Part shown: positions 7,870 to 17,200 of the stretch, in pieces
Position numbering within the stretch: position 1 is the first letter of the stretch
How the letters are laid out: each line of letters starts with the position of its first letter
NCBI GenBank assembly: GCA_019058515.1
Contig: JAHPYY010000039.1
Location: 1-44,141, forward strand
Source: Promethearchaeota archaeon
GTDB taxonomy: Archaea > Asgardarchaeota > Lokiarchaeia > Sigynarchaeales > SOKP01
Direction: 5' to 3'
DNA: 44,141 nt
Made by a program: the position numbers and the translations under genes
Notes under the pieces: generated by a model
The model's database searches: none
Seen by the model: the letters and a program-made list of their open reading frames with translations, nothing else
Told to the model about the DNA's origin: nothing

Positions 7870-9153
7870 ATGGTTAAAAACGAGTATTATGTGGGAGAAG
7901 CCTTAATAGGAGAAGGAGGAAATCTCGCACATATCGATTTAGTTATAGGTTCTAAAGACGGTCCTATCGGGATCTCTTTCGCTAACGCGTTAAGTGCGCC
8001 CTCCATGGGTCATGGAGCGTTACTCGCAGCGATTAGGCCCAACCTTCTAACTAAACCCGCAACTTTAGTTGTTCCCAAGGTCACCATTTCGAAAATGGAG
8101 GACGCAAACAAGATATTTGGACCCGCTCAAGCAGCGGTCGGAAAAGCGATAGCAGACGCTGTAGAGGAGGGCATTATTCCAATGGATAAACTGAACGATT
8201 GGCTCGCAATTATTAGCGTGTTTATACACCCTGAATCTGACGATTACCGAAAAATCTACCAATACAATTACGGTGCCACTAAACTCGCTTTGAAGCGAGC
8301 GTTGAAGAATTACCCTCCAATTGAAAAAATCTTCTTTGATAAAGACAGAGCTAAACATCCCGTCGCGGGAATTAAGGTACCAAGGCTTTGGCGACCTCCT
8401 TATATCCAAGTTGCCTTAGATCACCCTTCTATTGAGCACCAAATGAAGGTAATATCTCAATTACCAAAAAGCGATCGAATAATTCTGGAAGCAGGAACTC
8501 CTTTCTTAAAAAAGTACGGAATGGATGCGGTCAAAGAAATTAGAAAAGCTGCGAAAGATACATTTATAGTCGCCGATTTGAAAACATTAGATGTTGGGAA
8601 GCTTGAAGTAGATTTTTCTCTCGATGCGGGAGCTGATGCAGTGGTATGCTCCGGTTTGGCCTCCTCTTCCTCAATCGATAAGTTTCTACTAGAAGCGGAA
8701 CGATTAGGAATTCATGGATATGTAGATATGATGGAAGTTCCGGATCCGATAGTAAAATTAAAATCATTAAAACAAATTCCTAATGTTGTTATTTTACATA
8801 GAGCAATTGATGTAGAAATTAGTACTGCTGACACCGAAGACGCGCAGAAACAGCGTTGGATGTTTGTTCCTAAGATAAAAGAGTTATACGCGAAAAATAA
8901 ATTAGTAAGCGGGAGAGACAGGGTATTAGTAGCGGTAGCTGGAGGTTTAGAGCCTGATACCGCAAAATACGCCTTAGAAATGGGGGCTGATATTCTCATT
9001 GTCGGACGCTACATTACCTCCTCTAAAGATGTAGAAAATTCCATGAGAAGATTCCTTAACGTGCTTCCAGGATATTCGGATATAGACCTAAAGAGAATAC
9101 ACACAGAAGACGACGATAACGAAATTATTAAAGCTAAACCCAAATGGGATTAA
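7870..9153 (+). CDS. fae-hps: Bifunctional formaldehyde-activating enzyme / 3-hexulose-6-phosphate synthase
   Basis: This archaeal fusion joins Fae (residues about 1-165) to HPS (about 170-400). Fae condenses formaldehyde with tetrahydromethanopterin; His21 in GNLAHIDL is the conserved active-site histidine. HPS interconverts formaldehyde plus ribulose 5-phosphate and hexulose 6-phosphate. It is recognised by VALDHPS, the VADLKTLDVG metal/phosphate motif, the VAVAGGL phosphate loop and ILIVGRYIT. In archaea lacking the pentose phosphate pathway the HPS half runs in reverse to make ribulose 5-phosphate, and Fae traps the formaldehyde released. The gene stands alone; a partner PHI isomerase is not in the window. 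The C-terminal 25 residues are acidic and extra. Confidence 0.95.
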   Translation: MVKNEYYVGEALIGEGGNLAHIDLVIGSKDGPIGISFANALSAPSMGHGALLAAIRPNLLTKPATLVVPKVTISKMEDANKIFGPAQAAVGKAIADAVEEGIIPMDKLNDWLAIISVFIHPESDDYRKIYQYNYGATKLALKRALKNYPPIEKIFFDKDRAKHPVAGIKVPRLWRPPYIQVALDHPSIEHQMKVISQLPKSDRIILEAGTPFLKKYGMDAVKEIRKAAKDTFIVADLKTLDVGKLEVDFSLDAGADAVVCSGLASSSSIDKFLLEAERLGIHGYVDMMEVPDPIVKLKSLKQIPNVVILHRAIDVEISTADTEDAQKQRWMFVPKIKELYAKNKLVSGRDRVLVAVAGGLEPDTAKYALEMGADILIVGRYITSSKDVENSMRRFLNVLPGYSDIDLKRIHTEDDDNEIIKAKPKWD

Positions 9154-9364
9154 TTATCTAATTCTTTTTTACCCTTTCATTTTTTGGAGAAAAAGCCCTA
9201 GAAATTACCACTTATAAAAGTTAATTTTAAAATCCTAACATTTACTATCAATCAAGACGACACAAAATGGGCATTAAAGGTGAAAGATTCAGAGAGATTT
9301 GAAGTATGATGAAATAAGGTTATAAGGACTTAGTAAAAATTCCTTGCTTTCTTCCCAAGAAATG

Positions 9365-9433
9365 ATAAAAAAAGTAAAAAAAAATATTAAACAATTACTT
9401 GTCGGAGTTTACCCATTTTGGTGAAAACTCGAC
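9365..9433 (-). terminator. Hairpin plus T-tract terminator of the coiled-coil gene
   Basis: Read on the minus strand, 38 nt past the stop of the 877-residue gene, lies an imperfect inverted repeat (GTCGAGTTTTCACC pairing with GGTAAACTCCGAC, one bulge). It is followed about 12-35 nt later by two long T runs. That is an intrinsic-terminator-like layout. A regulatory palindrome is the alternative. The remaining 9154-9364 stretch shows only AT-rich sequence and a T-rich tract just after fae-hps. Confidence 0.5.
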
Positions 9434-9470
9434 AAAAACTCTCCAAATAGCGCTTTGGGTAGAATTCCTC

Positions 9471-12104
9471 CTATTTAATGGGCCTAGAATTCGCCTGAAA
9501 TATAGGGCCTATAAACGAGCTATAAAGCCGTGCGTACGCAGGATGATTGGATATAATGCTTAGCATTTGAGTTTCGTCTTCAGAATGTGGGCATAAAATT
9601 ACTTCCTCAGCATCTCGAGTGATGGCGTAATATTCTCCTTGTTGAGATAATTGTCTAAATTGAATGTTTCCTAGTTGCTTCATTTTTTCAATGATGCCTC
9701 CGTACTGAGCCAAATCCCAGTGAGATGTAAGCATAAACCTTGCTGCTTTTCTCTGGAACGCATACTCGGAGATAATTTGTAGTATTTCTGGAACGACGAC
9801 AGGAGTGACGATTATTATTGATGACTTAGTCCGGTATATTGCGTCTTTAACCGCAGCGATTAAGGCATCCCTGCCGATCGAATGCCAGGTTGTCACATCA
9901 GAAAACTCTTTTATTGCGTTCGAAGCGTTAAAGATGTCATTTAAACTTTTCTCGCTCGAAACCGCGAGCTCATTTGCATCGTCCATAGAGTTCATGAACT
10001 TTAGAGTGAAATCGGCTATTGCATCTTTCGTGTTTTGGGTGTTTTCTTTGATCATGTTTGAGAGTGAGTCTTTCAAAGCTTTCGCGTTATCTTGGAATTT
10101 GTTTTTATGGTCGGTTAACATCGAATTTAGATTTGTTTCCAACTCGCCAGATTCAGACTCTCGAACGCTTATTTCGTCATCAACTTTTTTCGTAATTTCC
10201 GTTTTTGAGTTGTTAAAATCTTCTCTAACTTTTGCTAAAAATCCATCGTACAGTTCTCGTTGTTTTTGCTTCATGTCTGAAACATCGTTTGCGTAAGTTT
10301 TAGAGTGGTCGATGTTTTTATTTGTCATTTTTTCGAGAAACTCTTTTTGGTTTCGAATTTGAGTTTCAACTTCAGCGCTAATATCTTTCTTTCTACCGTC
10401 TACTTCGCTGTTAACATTTCTTGTCCAATCTTCATTCTTTCGCTTTATCTCCTTGTCAAAATCCGTGTAATGTCTTAAAGAATCGTCTTTATGTCTCGTT
10501 ATAGCGGTTTCGTAGTCCTTTTCGTGTTGAGAGAATGAACCTTCTATAGAATCCTTTAGTTTAATGGTCGTTTTACTACAATCGTCAATTCCTCCTTTAA
10601 GAGTGGTGTCAATTTCTGTGGATAAGTCGGTTGCTAACGACTCAAGTTCGGCGTTTAGAGTCTCTTGCGCTTCTTTATCTAAGTTATCGGTTTCTGTGGA
10701 AATCGATCCCTTCTCTCTGTTTAGAACATCGGCTAACTCCTGTTTCAGATTTGTTTTAGTGCTTTGAGTTGCAGAAATATAATCGTCACTTTCTCGTATG
10801 AATCCTTCTTTCATGGGTTCAGTGTATTTTAAAACGTTTTCGATGGTGGTTTCGTGGCGAGCCTTATATTTAGCTTTTTTACCAAGCCAGAACATGCCTT
10901 TCTTCGCCATGTCTTCTGAAAAATCTGTAAATCTATTAGCGTGTTCTAATAAATTATCAATTAATTGTAGGGTTGTATTTTTAAAACTCTTAGTCTGATC
11001 AACCAGTTCGTCGTATCGCTTATCAATAATGGCTTTAAAGTCGATCTCTACATTATCAGAAGTGGTCTTGATTTGAGTAAGATGATTACTTAGCAATTTT
11101 GAGAATAGTCCTTTCAAGTCAGAAACTATCTTATCCATACGTTCTAAGTATTTTTCTAAGATTTGTTCCATTTTAGGCTTTAACTCGTTAGCTATGTTCT
11201 CGTGCCTAACGACATGTTCGTCTAACTCTTTCTTTACTTCGTTTTCTAGTCCACTAATCCTCGAAGAGAAATCTTCAAGTAAATCCGTAATTATTTTAAT
11301 GAGGTTCTCCTTAGATGTGTTTATATCGTTCTCGTTAGTTGAAACAAAAGAGTCGGAAATGTTTTTTAGATCCGAGTTAAGCGAGTCAATTATTCCGTGG
11401 GTTTTTGAAGTGAAGGCATTGTTCGCCGAGGTTTGAACCTCTACGATTTGGGTTAATTCTGAGTTAAGTGCGTTGTTATCTTCTGTAAATTTGCTAGAAT
11501 TAACATCCCAAACCGAATCAGTGTCTCCATCGTTCTTGTTCACATCGTCAGTTAAAGTAGAGTATTCTGCTTCAATTAAGCCGTGTAAATCTGATTCCAA
11601 CTTGTTCGTGGTTTCTTTGAATCGAGTAAGAGCGTTGGCTATTTTTTCCTTTTTATCTGCGTCTTTATTATCGGAGTCCGTGAAAAAATCGTTAATCTGT
11701 GCGGATACTGAAGTTTCTACTTCAGAAATGCTATCGTTTTGGATTTTTTCTAAATTCTCAAATCTTTGGGATTGGTCTTCAAAGACGCTTTCTTTAATTG
11801 AGCCTGCTTCTTTTTCAAATTTTGCGAATTTTGTTGTAAAAAGCTCGAAGTATGGTTCTAAGGGGACATACCTCTCTACAACTCCTCCTAATTTTTTGAG
11901 AAAATTCTTATCTACTAATTTCCTCGTTATTTCTGCTACTTTGTCGTACTCAATCGCATTTTCATCTTCCATTCCTACCATAGAAAGGTAAGCCTCGCTT
12001 AAAGTAGGTCTCGGAAGGCTCAAATACGCTAAGTATATTTCAATATCCTCTTCTGTAAGCCCGTACTCCGTAAATATTTCCTTCGTAAATTCCTTTAACG
12101 ACAT
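9471..12104 (-). CDS. Giant TrmB-type winged-helix / coiled-coil / PLD-like sensor protein
   Basis: The 877-residue product has three parts. Residues 1-85 look like a TrmB/MarR-like winged helix (YGLTEEDIEIYLAYLSLP, then EITRKLVDKNFLKKLGGVVERYVPL as recognition helix and wing). Residues about 95-715 are almost continuous acidic/basic heptad-like helix rich in Asp, Glu, Lys, Ser and Thr, with few prolines. Residues 733-877 resemble the C-terminal effector domain of TrmB regulators, a phospholipase D-like fold (WHSIGRDALIAAVKDAIYRT, then SSIIIVTPVVVPEIL). No HKD catalytic motif is present, so it should bind rather than cleave. There is no signal peptide. The two ends are what a normal TrmB has with about 600 residues inserted. 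Function is unknown. Confidence 0.75.
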   Translation of the reverse strand: MSLKEFTKEIFTEYGLTEEDIEIYLAYLSLPRPTLSEAYLSMVGMEDENAIEYDKVAEITRKLVDKNFLKKLGGVVERYVPLEPYFELFTTKFAKFEKEAGSIKESVFEDQSQRFENLEKIQNDSISEVETSVSAQINDFFTDSDNKDADKKEKIANALTRFKETTNKLESDLHGLIEAEYSTLTDDVNKNDGDTDSVWDVNSSKFTEDNNALNSELTQIVEVQTSANNAFTSKTHGIIDSLNSDLKNISDSFVSTNENDINTSKENLIKIITDLLEDFSSRISGLENEVKKELDEHVVRHENIANELKPKMEQILEKYLERMDKIVSDLKGLFSKLLSNHLTQIKTTSDNVEIDFKAIIDKRYDELVDQTKSFKNTTLQLIDNLLEHANRFTDFSEDMAKKGMFWLGKKAKYKARHETTIENVLKYTEPMKEGFIRESDDYISATQSTKTNLKQELADVLNREKGSISTETDNLDKEAQETLNAELESLATDLSTEIDTTLKGGIDDCSKTTIKLKDSIEGSFSQHEKDYETAITRHKDDSLRHYTDFDKEIKRKNEDWTRNVNSEVDGRKKDISAEVETQIRNQKEFLEKMTNKNIDHSKTYANDVSDMKQKQRELYDGFLAKVREDFNNSKTEITKKVDDEISVRESESGELETNLNSMLTDHKNKFQDNAKALKDSLSNMIKENTQNTKDAIADFTLKFMNSMDDANELAVSSEKSLNDIFNASNAIKEFSDVTTWHSIGRDALIAAVKDAIYRTKSSIIIVTPVVVPEILQIISEYAFQRKAARFMLTSHWDLAQYGGIIEKMKQLGNIQFRQLSQQGEYYAITRDAEEVILCPHSEDETQMLSIISNHPAYARLYSSFIGPIFQANSRPIK

Positions 12105-12514
12105 AACCTTTTCTCCTTCTTTATTTGGTTAATTTACTGAAAAATTGTATTAGATTCTGATTTTTTAAAATTACACATTGTATGATTACAAATTAATAAC
12201 ATATTCATACAAATATTATGTTTTAAAGTTTATTAGTAACATAAATCACTCAATTCGTAAAGAATTATCGAATTGTATTTCAAAAGTCTCTGAATGATCT
12301 TAACGAATAACTCTTTTTAAAATATTATTTTTATGAAATATTTTTTTTAAAAAAATGATAAATCTGCGATTTCTTTACTTATAACTCCAGTTTGATTAAT
12401 ATTATTTCTATGTACAAACTATTACCAGCTTTATTCTCTTTAGAGTAAGTATATAATGAAAAAATAATATAATTAATTAGGATACTAATTATTAACAATA
12501 TTACTTTAAAGAAT
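12105..12514. promoter_or_regulatory. Divergent AT-rich promoter region
   Basis: This 410-nt gap separates the divergent coiled-coil gene and the marR gene. I see no ORF or RNA gene, only very AT-rich sequence with several T and A runs near 12315-12355. Both promoters must lie here. A purine-rich GAAGGAGAAAAGG sequence precedes the ATG of the minus-strand gene (plus CCTTTTCTCCTTC, 12108-12120). Confidence 0.4.
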
Positions 12515-13000
12515 ATGGTCTCGTTGTCTAAAAATCGAGAATCGCTTCTAGATATTTCAATCGAAATTCGAGACTTAATAAGCAAAATTAGCAAAATATT
12601 TGACCAAAACGAAAGAAATTCATTTAGGTCGCATGGTATCCAAGGATTAACACCACCTCAGTTGTTTCTCTTGAGAATGTTGTGGTCACAAGAAGGAAAG
12701 CAAGAATACTTATGTAAGGATTTAGCAGATATTAGCCATGTTTCTCGAGCCACGATTACAGGCGTAATCGATTCAATGGAAAAAGAAGGCTACGTAAAGC
12801 GAGAACAGAATATCGACGATCGCAGGAGTTACTTCGTTAAACTTACCGAAAAGGGAAGGAGTTTGCAGAAATACAAAGCACCTTTGAATGTGAAAAAAAT
12901 GAATTATTTGCAAGATCTTAAACCAGAAGAATTGAACAAATTAATCCAGTTATTAAGAAAACTCTATGCTTCTATAGATACAAGTCCACCCGAAGAATAG
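12515..13000 (+). CDS. MarR family transcriptional regulator
   Basis: The 161-residue protein is a full-length MarR winged helix. An N-terminal dimerisation helix leads to LTPPQLFLLRMLW, then the helix-turn-helix LCKDLADISHVSRATITGVIDSMEKEGYVKRE and the wing DDRRSYFVKLTEKGR. The DDRRS wing with the following LTEKG is diagnostic of MarR. A C-terminal helix pair (EELNKLIQLLRKLYA) completes the dimer interface. Ligand and target are unknown. It is divergent from the coiled-coil gene and could regulate it, but no palindrome clear enough to assign was found. Confidence 0.9.
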   Translation: MVSLSKNRESLLDISIEIRDLISKISKIFDQNERNSFRSHGIQGLTPPQLFLLRMLWSQEGKQEYLCKDLADISHVSRATITGVIDSMEKEGYVKREQNIDDRRSYFVKLTEKGRSLQKYKAPLNVKKMNYLQDLKPEELNKLIQLLRKLYASIDTSPPEE

Positions 13001-13117
13001 AGATTAGGTGGATTATCTTGAATTTACATTTTTGGATTTTGAATTAATTAGGAACCTTATTATATAGTGTTAAATTACCTTTTATAAGAAATATATAACG
13101 CTATAAAGTGATTATAC

Positions 13118-13447
13118 ATGGATATGAAAGAAATATTACAAAAATGTAGGCTAAACGAAGAGGAAATGAACCAATATCTAGAAATAACTAAGGATCATGA
13201 CCCTAAAACCGACCATAGTAGAGCCTATAGAACAATGATGAACCAAACGAGACGAGAGTTATTGAAATTTATCGGATGTGAAGTTAGAACGAAAGAAGAT
13301 CTTATTAAACAATTTGATCAGGAGAAAGATCAAATTGATTATCATTTATCTATGCTTGAACAATTGCACTACCTCATGAACACTAAATCTGGGTGGAAAG
13401 CAACTCCAAGAGGCATAGGTTTTTTACACAATGCAATTATGGAATAA
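13118..13447 (+). CDS. Small winged-helix (ArsR-like) DNA-binding protein
   Basis: The 109-residue product has an N-terminal helical lead of 30 residues, then a winged-helix unit. RAYRTMMNQTRRELLKFIG is helix 1 and EDLIKQFDQEKDQIDYHLSMLEQLHYL forms the turn and recognition helix, followed by a short wing ending in TPRGIGFLHNAI. The NQTRRELLKFIG start is typical of ArsR-type archaeal regulators. No metal-binding cysteine pair is visible, so the sensed signal is unknown. It has its own promoter area (TATATAGTG near 13062) 117 nt after marR. Confidence 0.75.
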   Translation: MDMKEILQKCRLNEEEMNQYLEITKDHDPKTDHSRAYRTMMNQTRRELLKFIGCEVRTKEDLIKQFDQEKDQIDYHLSMLEQLHYLMNTKSGWKATPRGIGFLHNAIME

Positions 13448-13606
13448 TCACTTAGATTTTTCCCTTTTAATTTCACCTTGCTTGGAATTTTTCTTTAAAT
13501 AGTTAAGCATATTGAATTATTCGTATACGTTAAAGTCAAATTCTATTTAAAACTTAAGATGCTCGAAACTATGCTTAATAACCAAAAAATATGGAGAATC
13601 ATAAAC

Positions 13607-13614
13607 TTTATATA
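13607..13614 (+). promoter_or_regulatory. TATA box of small gene 1
   Basis: TTTATATA lies about 95 nt before the GTG of the first 41-codon gene, giving a predicted leader of about 70 nt. The rest of 13448-13709 is AT-rich and shows no ORF. Confidence 0.4.
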
Positions 13615-13709
13615 GATAAACTACGATTATACGGTTAAGAATATTATCAATATGAAACATTAATAGTTAAAATCATTTAAGAATTAAAATTAATAGAGGA
13701 GAGTTAAGG

Positions 13710-13835
13710 GTGTGCTCATATAAGACATATTGGAGGGTTAAAGAGTTAAATAAGATCGATATTTCTCAAGATTTTTCTTCTAATGTAGAAGAAGTTGTCG
13801 TTTCAAAGGAAGCTATCATTCCTGAGTCGAATTAA
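13710..13835 (+). CDS. 41-residue small protein, paralogue 1 (MC-x4-YW-x-VK-x-L family)
   Basis: A 41-codon frame starts with GTG behind a purine stretch AGAGGAGAG (13696-13703) and ends in TAA. The product begins MCSYKTYWRVKEL, then has a variable middle, an acidic/valine-rich segment and the ending IIPESN. A second gene 165 nt downstream has exactly the same length and the same start pattern, which argues that both are real. There is no signal peptide, and the single cysteine is at position 2. I do not recognise the family. Confidence 0.55.
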   Translation: MCSYKTYWRVKELNKIDISQDFSSNVEEVVVSKEAIIPESN

Positions 13836-13853
13836 GCAGAAGTAATCTTAAAA

Positions 13854-13876
13854 TTTTATTTTCTTCTTTTTTTTTT
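13854..13876 (+). terminator. T-rich terminator after small gene 1
   Basis: A long thymine-rich tract starts about 18 nt after the stop codon, with the last twelve bases almost all T. It separates the two small genes into independent transcripts. Confidence 0.5.
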
Positions 13877-13914
13877 GCATTGATTTTGTTGTGCGATAAA
13901 TGAACTCCCGAAGA

Positions 13915-13922
13915 TTTAAATA
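13915..13922 (+). promoter_or_regulatory. TATA box of small gene 2
   Basis: TTTAAATA lies 79 nt before the ATG of the second 41-codon gene and just after the terminator of the first. Predicted leader length is about 55 nt. Confidence 0.45.
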
Positions 13923-14000
13923 GGGATAAAAACATACTTTTACTAATATTAATACTTTTACTATGATCAATAGTATCTTACAATTGAGTGATGCTGAAAA

Positions 14001-14126
14001 ATGTGTAAAGTTGGTATGTATTGGGACGTTAAGTATTTAAGAAAACAAAAAGCGGATGTTCTAGTCGAAGATAATATCGTGGATATTAAGATTCCTCAGA
14101 ATGCTCCGCTCCCTAAAACTAAATAG
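14001..14126 (+). CDS. 41-residue small protein, paralogue 2 (MC-x4-YW-x-VK-x-L family)
   Basis: A 41-codon frame from ATG to TAG, the same length as its upstream paralogue. It begins MCKVGMYWDVKYLRK and ends IPQNAPLPKTK. Aligned without gaps, both share M1, C2, Y7, W8, V10, K11, L13, K15, N25 and P38. A GAGTGATG sequence lies 7-14 nt before the ATG, close to the archaeal Shine-Dalgarno core GGTGAT. It has its own TATA box and a T-rich terminator. Conservation is confined mainly to the first 15 residues, as expected for a recognition segment. Function is unknown. Confidence 0.6.
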   Translation: MCKVGMYWDVKYLRKQKADVLVEDNIVDIKIPQNAPLPKTK

Positions 14127-14127
14127 A

Positions 14128-14160
14128 TTCTTTTTTTTCTCATTCTTTTCTTTTTATTTT
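14128..14160 (+). terminator. T-rich terminator after small gene 2
   Basis: Thymine-rich tract beginning immediately after the stop codon, with several runs of five to eight T. Confidence 0.5.
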
Positions 14161-14265
14161 TACAGATTTGTAAAAGATTTCCTTCTTAGATAGGAATATT
14201 CTTTAAAATTAAGCTATCTTACTTTTTTTTTACTTTTACAGTTTTGAAAAAAAGGTTTAATTCAA

Positions 14266-17200
14266 ATGAAAATTAATAGAACGAGAAAGGCGTATTTAGG
14301 TCTATTCTTATTACTTTTAACGATTCTTTTCCAAGGGCTGATAATTGACGGTGGAAAGTTTTCCAAGGCATCAGAGTTTAACTTTGAGACTGAAGAAATT
14401 AAATCAGCGGGATTTTGGTCAGTGTCTCACATCCATATCGATAATAACTGGACGCAAACCAGAAATCAAAAAGTTTGGTGTAACGGGTCGGGTACTGAAG
14501 CGGATCCATTCGTTATAGAAAATGTTACGGTGGATGCGGGGAATGTAGGAACTCCCTTTATTATAGAAAATACGAAAGATCACTTTATACTAAAAAATTG
14601 TACGATAAAATTAGGAGCTCCTAGTGATGATGAAGGGTTACTCCTGAAAAATGTAGAAAATGGGCTTATACGCTCCTGTCATATCCACGACAACTATTTT
14701 GGTGTGTATCTTGAAAATACAATAAATATTGAGTTTGAACTTAATAACATTAGTAATAGTGGGGCAAAAGGTGTTGAGGGTATAAGTTCCCATAATAGCA
14801 CATTTATCGATAATTTGGTATTAGACAATGATGATGGTGGATTTGCGTTTACGAATAGTAATTGGACTTCCATTTCTAACAACAATATAAGTTATAATCC
14901 TGGAGGTGATGCGATAAATTTAATCAACTGTTCTTACTTTAATATAACAGGTAATTACTTAAAAAAAAACGAGAATGCAGCAATTTATATCGAAAAAGGG
15001 TATTATAATATAATTTCCGACAACAATGTTCTTCAAACTTCTAGCATTGGTATTGATATTTACCAAAGTAAATATTGTGAAATATATAGAAACTTTATAG
15101 CAAATAACTCGAGAGGGATTAGGCTTTGGGGAAATACCTTCCCTTATTGTAGCTATAACAATATAAGTTATAATACAGTTGAAAATAGCACTGCATCAGG
15201 CATACTTGTTTACGGTCAATATTGTACTCAAAATGTATTTAGCGAAAATATCGTAAGATTTAGCAAGGAACAGGGAGTTAATTTAATTAAAAGCAAAAAT
15301 AATACTCTGCTAAAGAACTACATACATAATAACACTTTATATGGAATAAATTTCGAGGAGACTAATGAAACATTCGTTAAGAAAAATATTATTGAAGGTA
15401 ATGGAGATTACGGTATTAGATTTGACGGAGGGTATGTTACTCAAAACAACACATTTACCGAAAATACAGTAAACATGAGTGGTAATTATGGAATAATGTT
15501 ACCTAATCCAAATAACCGTGGGAATCATTTCTACAAAAATTACATTCTAAAATCTGGGTATCTGTATGGTAATGCTTGGGATAGCGGAAAGTTTAATACA
15601 TGGAATAACACAAAGATAGGGAATTACTGGGACGATTATGGAGGGAGCGATCCAGATAGAGATGGTATTGGGAATTCCGAGTATGTATTGTCAAGTGGTA
15701 AAAAAGATTCCTTGCCGATTTGCGGAAATCCATTTTACGATGGAAATGCAATTAATATTAGAGGAGAGGGACTAACAACAGAAACTTGGTGGAATTGGAC
15801 TTCGGCGTCAACTAGGGCTTGGTGTAGTGGTCTTGGAACTTACAAGGATCCGTATATTATTGGCGATTTAAAAATTAATATAGGTAGCGGGACGGGCGCT
15901 ATTTATATAAGAGATTCAATGTATACATCTTTCAATATTGAAAATTGTGAAATAACTAATCTTGGAGGTGCTGGAATTACTATATGGAACACAACAAATG
16001 GTATAATACGTAATAATAATATTTCACATTGTTCTTATGCAGGTATTTATGTGACAGATGACTCTGAATTTCAACTAATAGAAAATAATAATATTTCGTA
16101 TTGCTATTTTGGTATTTATTTCGAAGAACAAGTACATTGGGACGAAATATATGATAACTATATCTACGAGAACTCACATGCGGGTATTCGTTTTATGGAT
16201 CAAGCAACTCATCATGAGATTATAAATAATAAAATATATTCCAACGAAGGGGGCATCGAGTTTAATAGTGAAGTTAATTATAATACAATCGAAGACAACG
16301 AGCTCTCCTTTAATGGATACGATGGTATAGAATTAGATGTTGAATGTTCTTTCAATCAGATAAAGAATAACAAAATATTTAATCACACAATGCATGGCTT
16401 CACTTTAATTCGTCAATGCGATAATAATACAATCGAATCAAACCATATTTATAATAATTCTTACCATGGATTCGTTATTGAAGAGTATTGCCATAATAAC
16501 ACCTTGAAAAACAATGAGATTGAGCAGAATAAACAAAAGGGATTAATCATATCAGAATGGAAGCCATGCAATGACAACTGGATATTTAACAATTATTTCA
16601 TCAATAATGGAGTTAATTCGTGGGATAACGGAAGCAATAACTGGTATAAGGATACCACTGGAAATTATTGGTCCGATTACATTGGAGTAGATTTGAACGA
16701 TGACAATAGAGGAGACTCTCCCTACACTATTGCGGGTGATGCGGGTAATAAAGACTACTATCCGCTTTTTTCTGATGGAGATAATACTCCCATAATATCG
16801 ATTGTCTCACCCACAGAGAAGGACGTTTTTGGGAAAACCGCCCCTGACTATAAAGTCTCCCCATTTGCGGCAGATATGGATCAAGTCTGGTATAGTTTAA
16901 ACGATAGTTCTACAACAGTATCTAAGCTTAACGTAACTGTCTACGAGGATTCAATAGATCAAACTATTTGGAGTAATTTCGGAAATGGAACGGTTACTAT
17001 TAAATTCTCTATTAACGATACGGGAGGTAAAGTTGGTTTTAGCGAGATCGTGGTTAAAAAAGATACCATTGCTCCCGTAATAACTATTAACACACCAGAA
17101 TTTAACGAGACATTTCAGGAGGATCCTCCACAATACTCCCTTGAGATTACAGAACCACACTTGGATTCGGTATGGTTTACGCTTGATGGAGGCTTATCGA

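Noticed and set aside
8065..8999. Minus-strand frames of 67-114 codons inside the Fae-HPS gene
   Set aside because: They lie opposite a fully supported enzyme gene and show no family resemblance.
9805..11991. Several plus-strand frames of 60-170 codons across the coiled-coil gene
   Set aside because: They are shadows on the strand opposite a long, low-complexity but clearly coding frame, with Ser/Phe-rich composition typical of antisense frames.
12379..12594. 71-codon minus-strand frame overlapping the start of marR
   Set aside because: It is AT-driven, crosses the marR promoter and start, and has no motif.
13501..14260. Possible CRISPR or repeat array around the small genes
   Set aside because: No regularly spaced direct repeats; similarity is confined to two coding frames.
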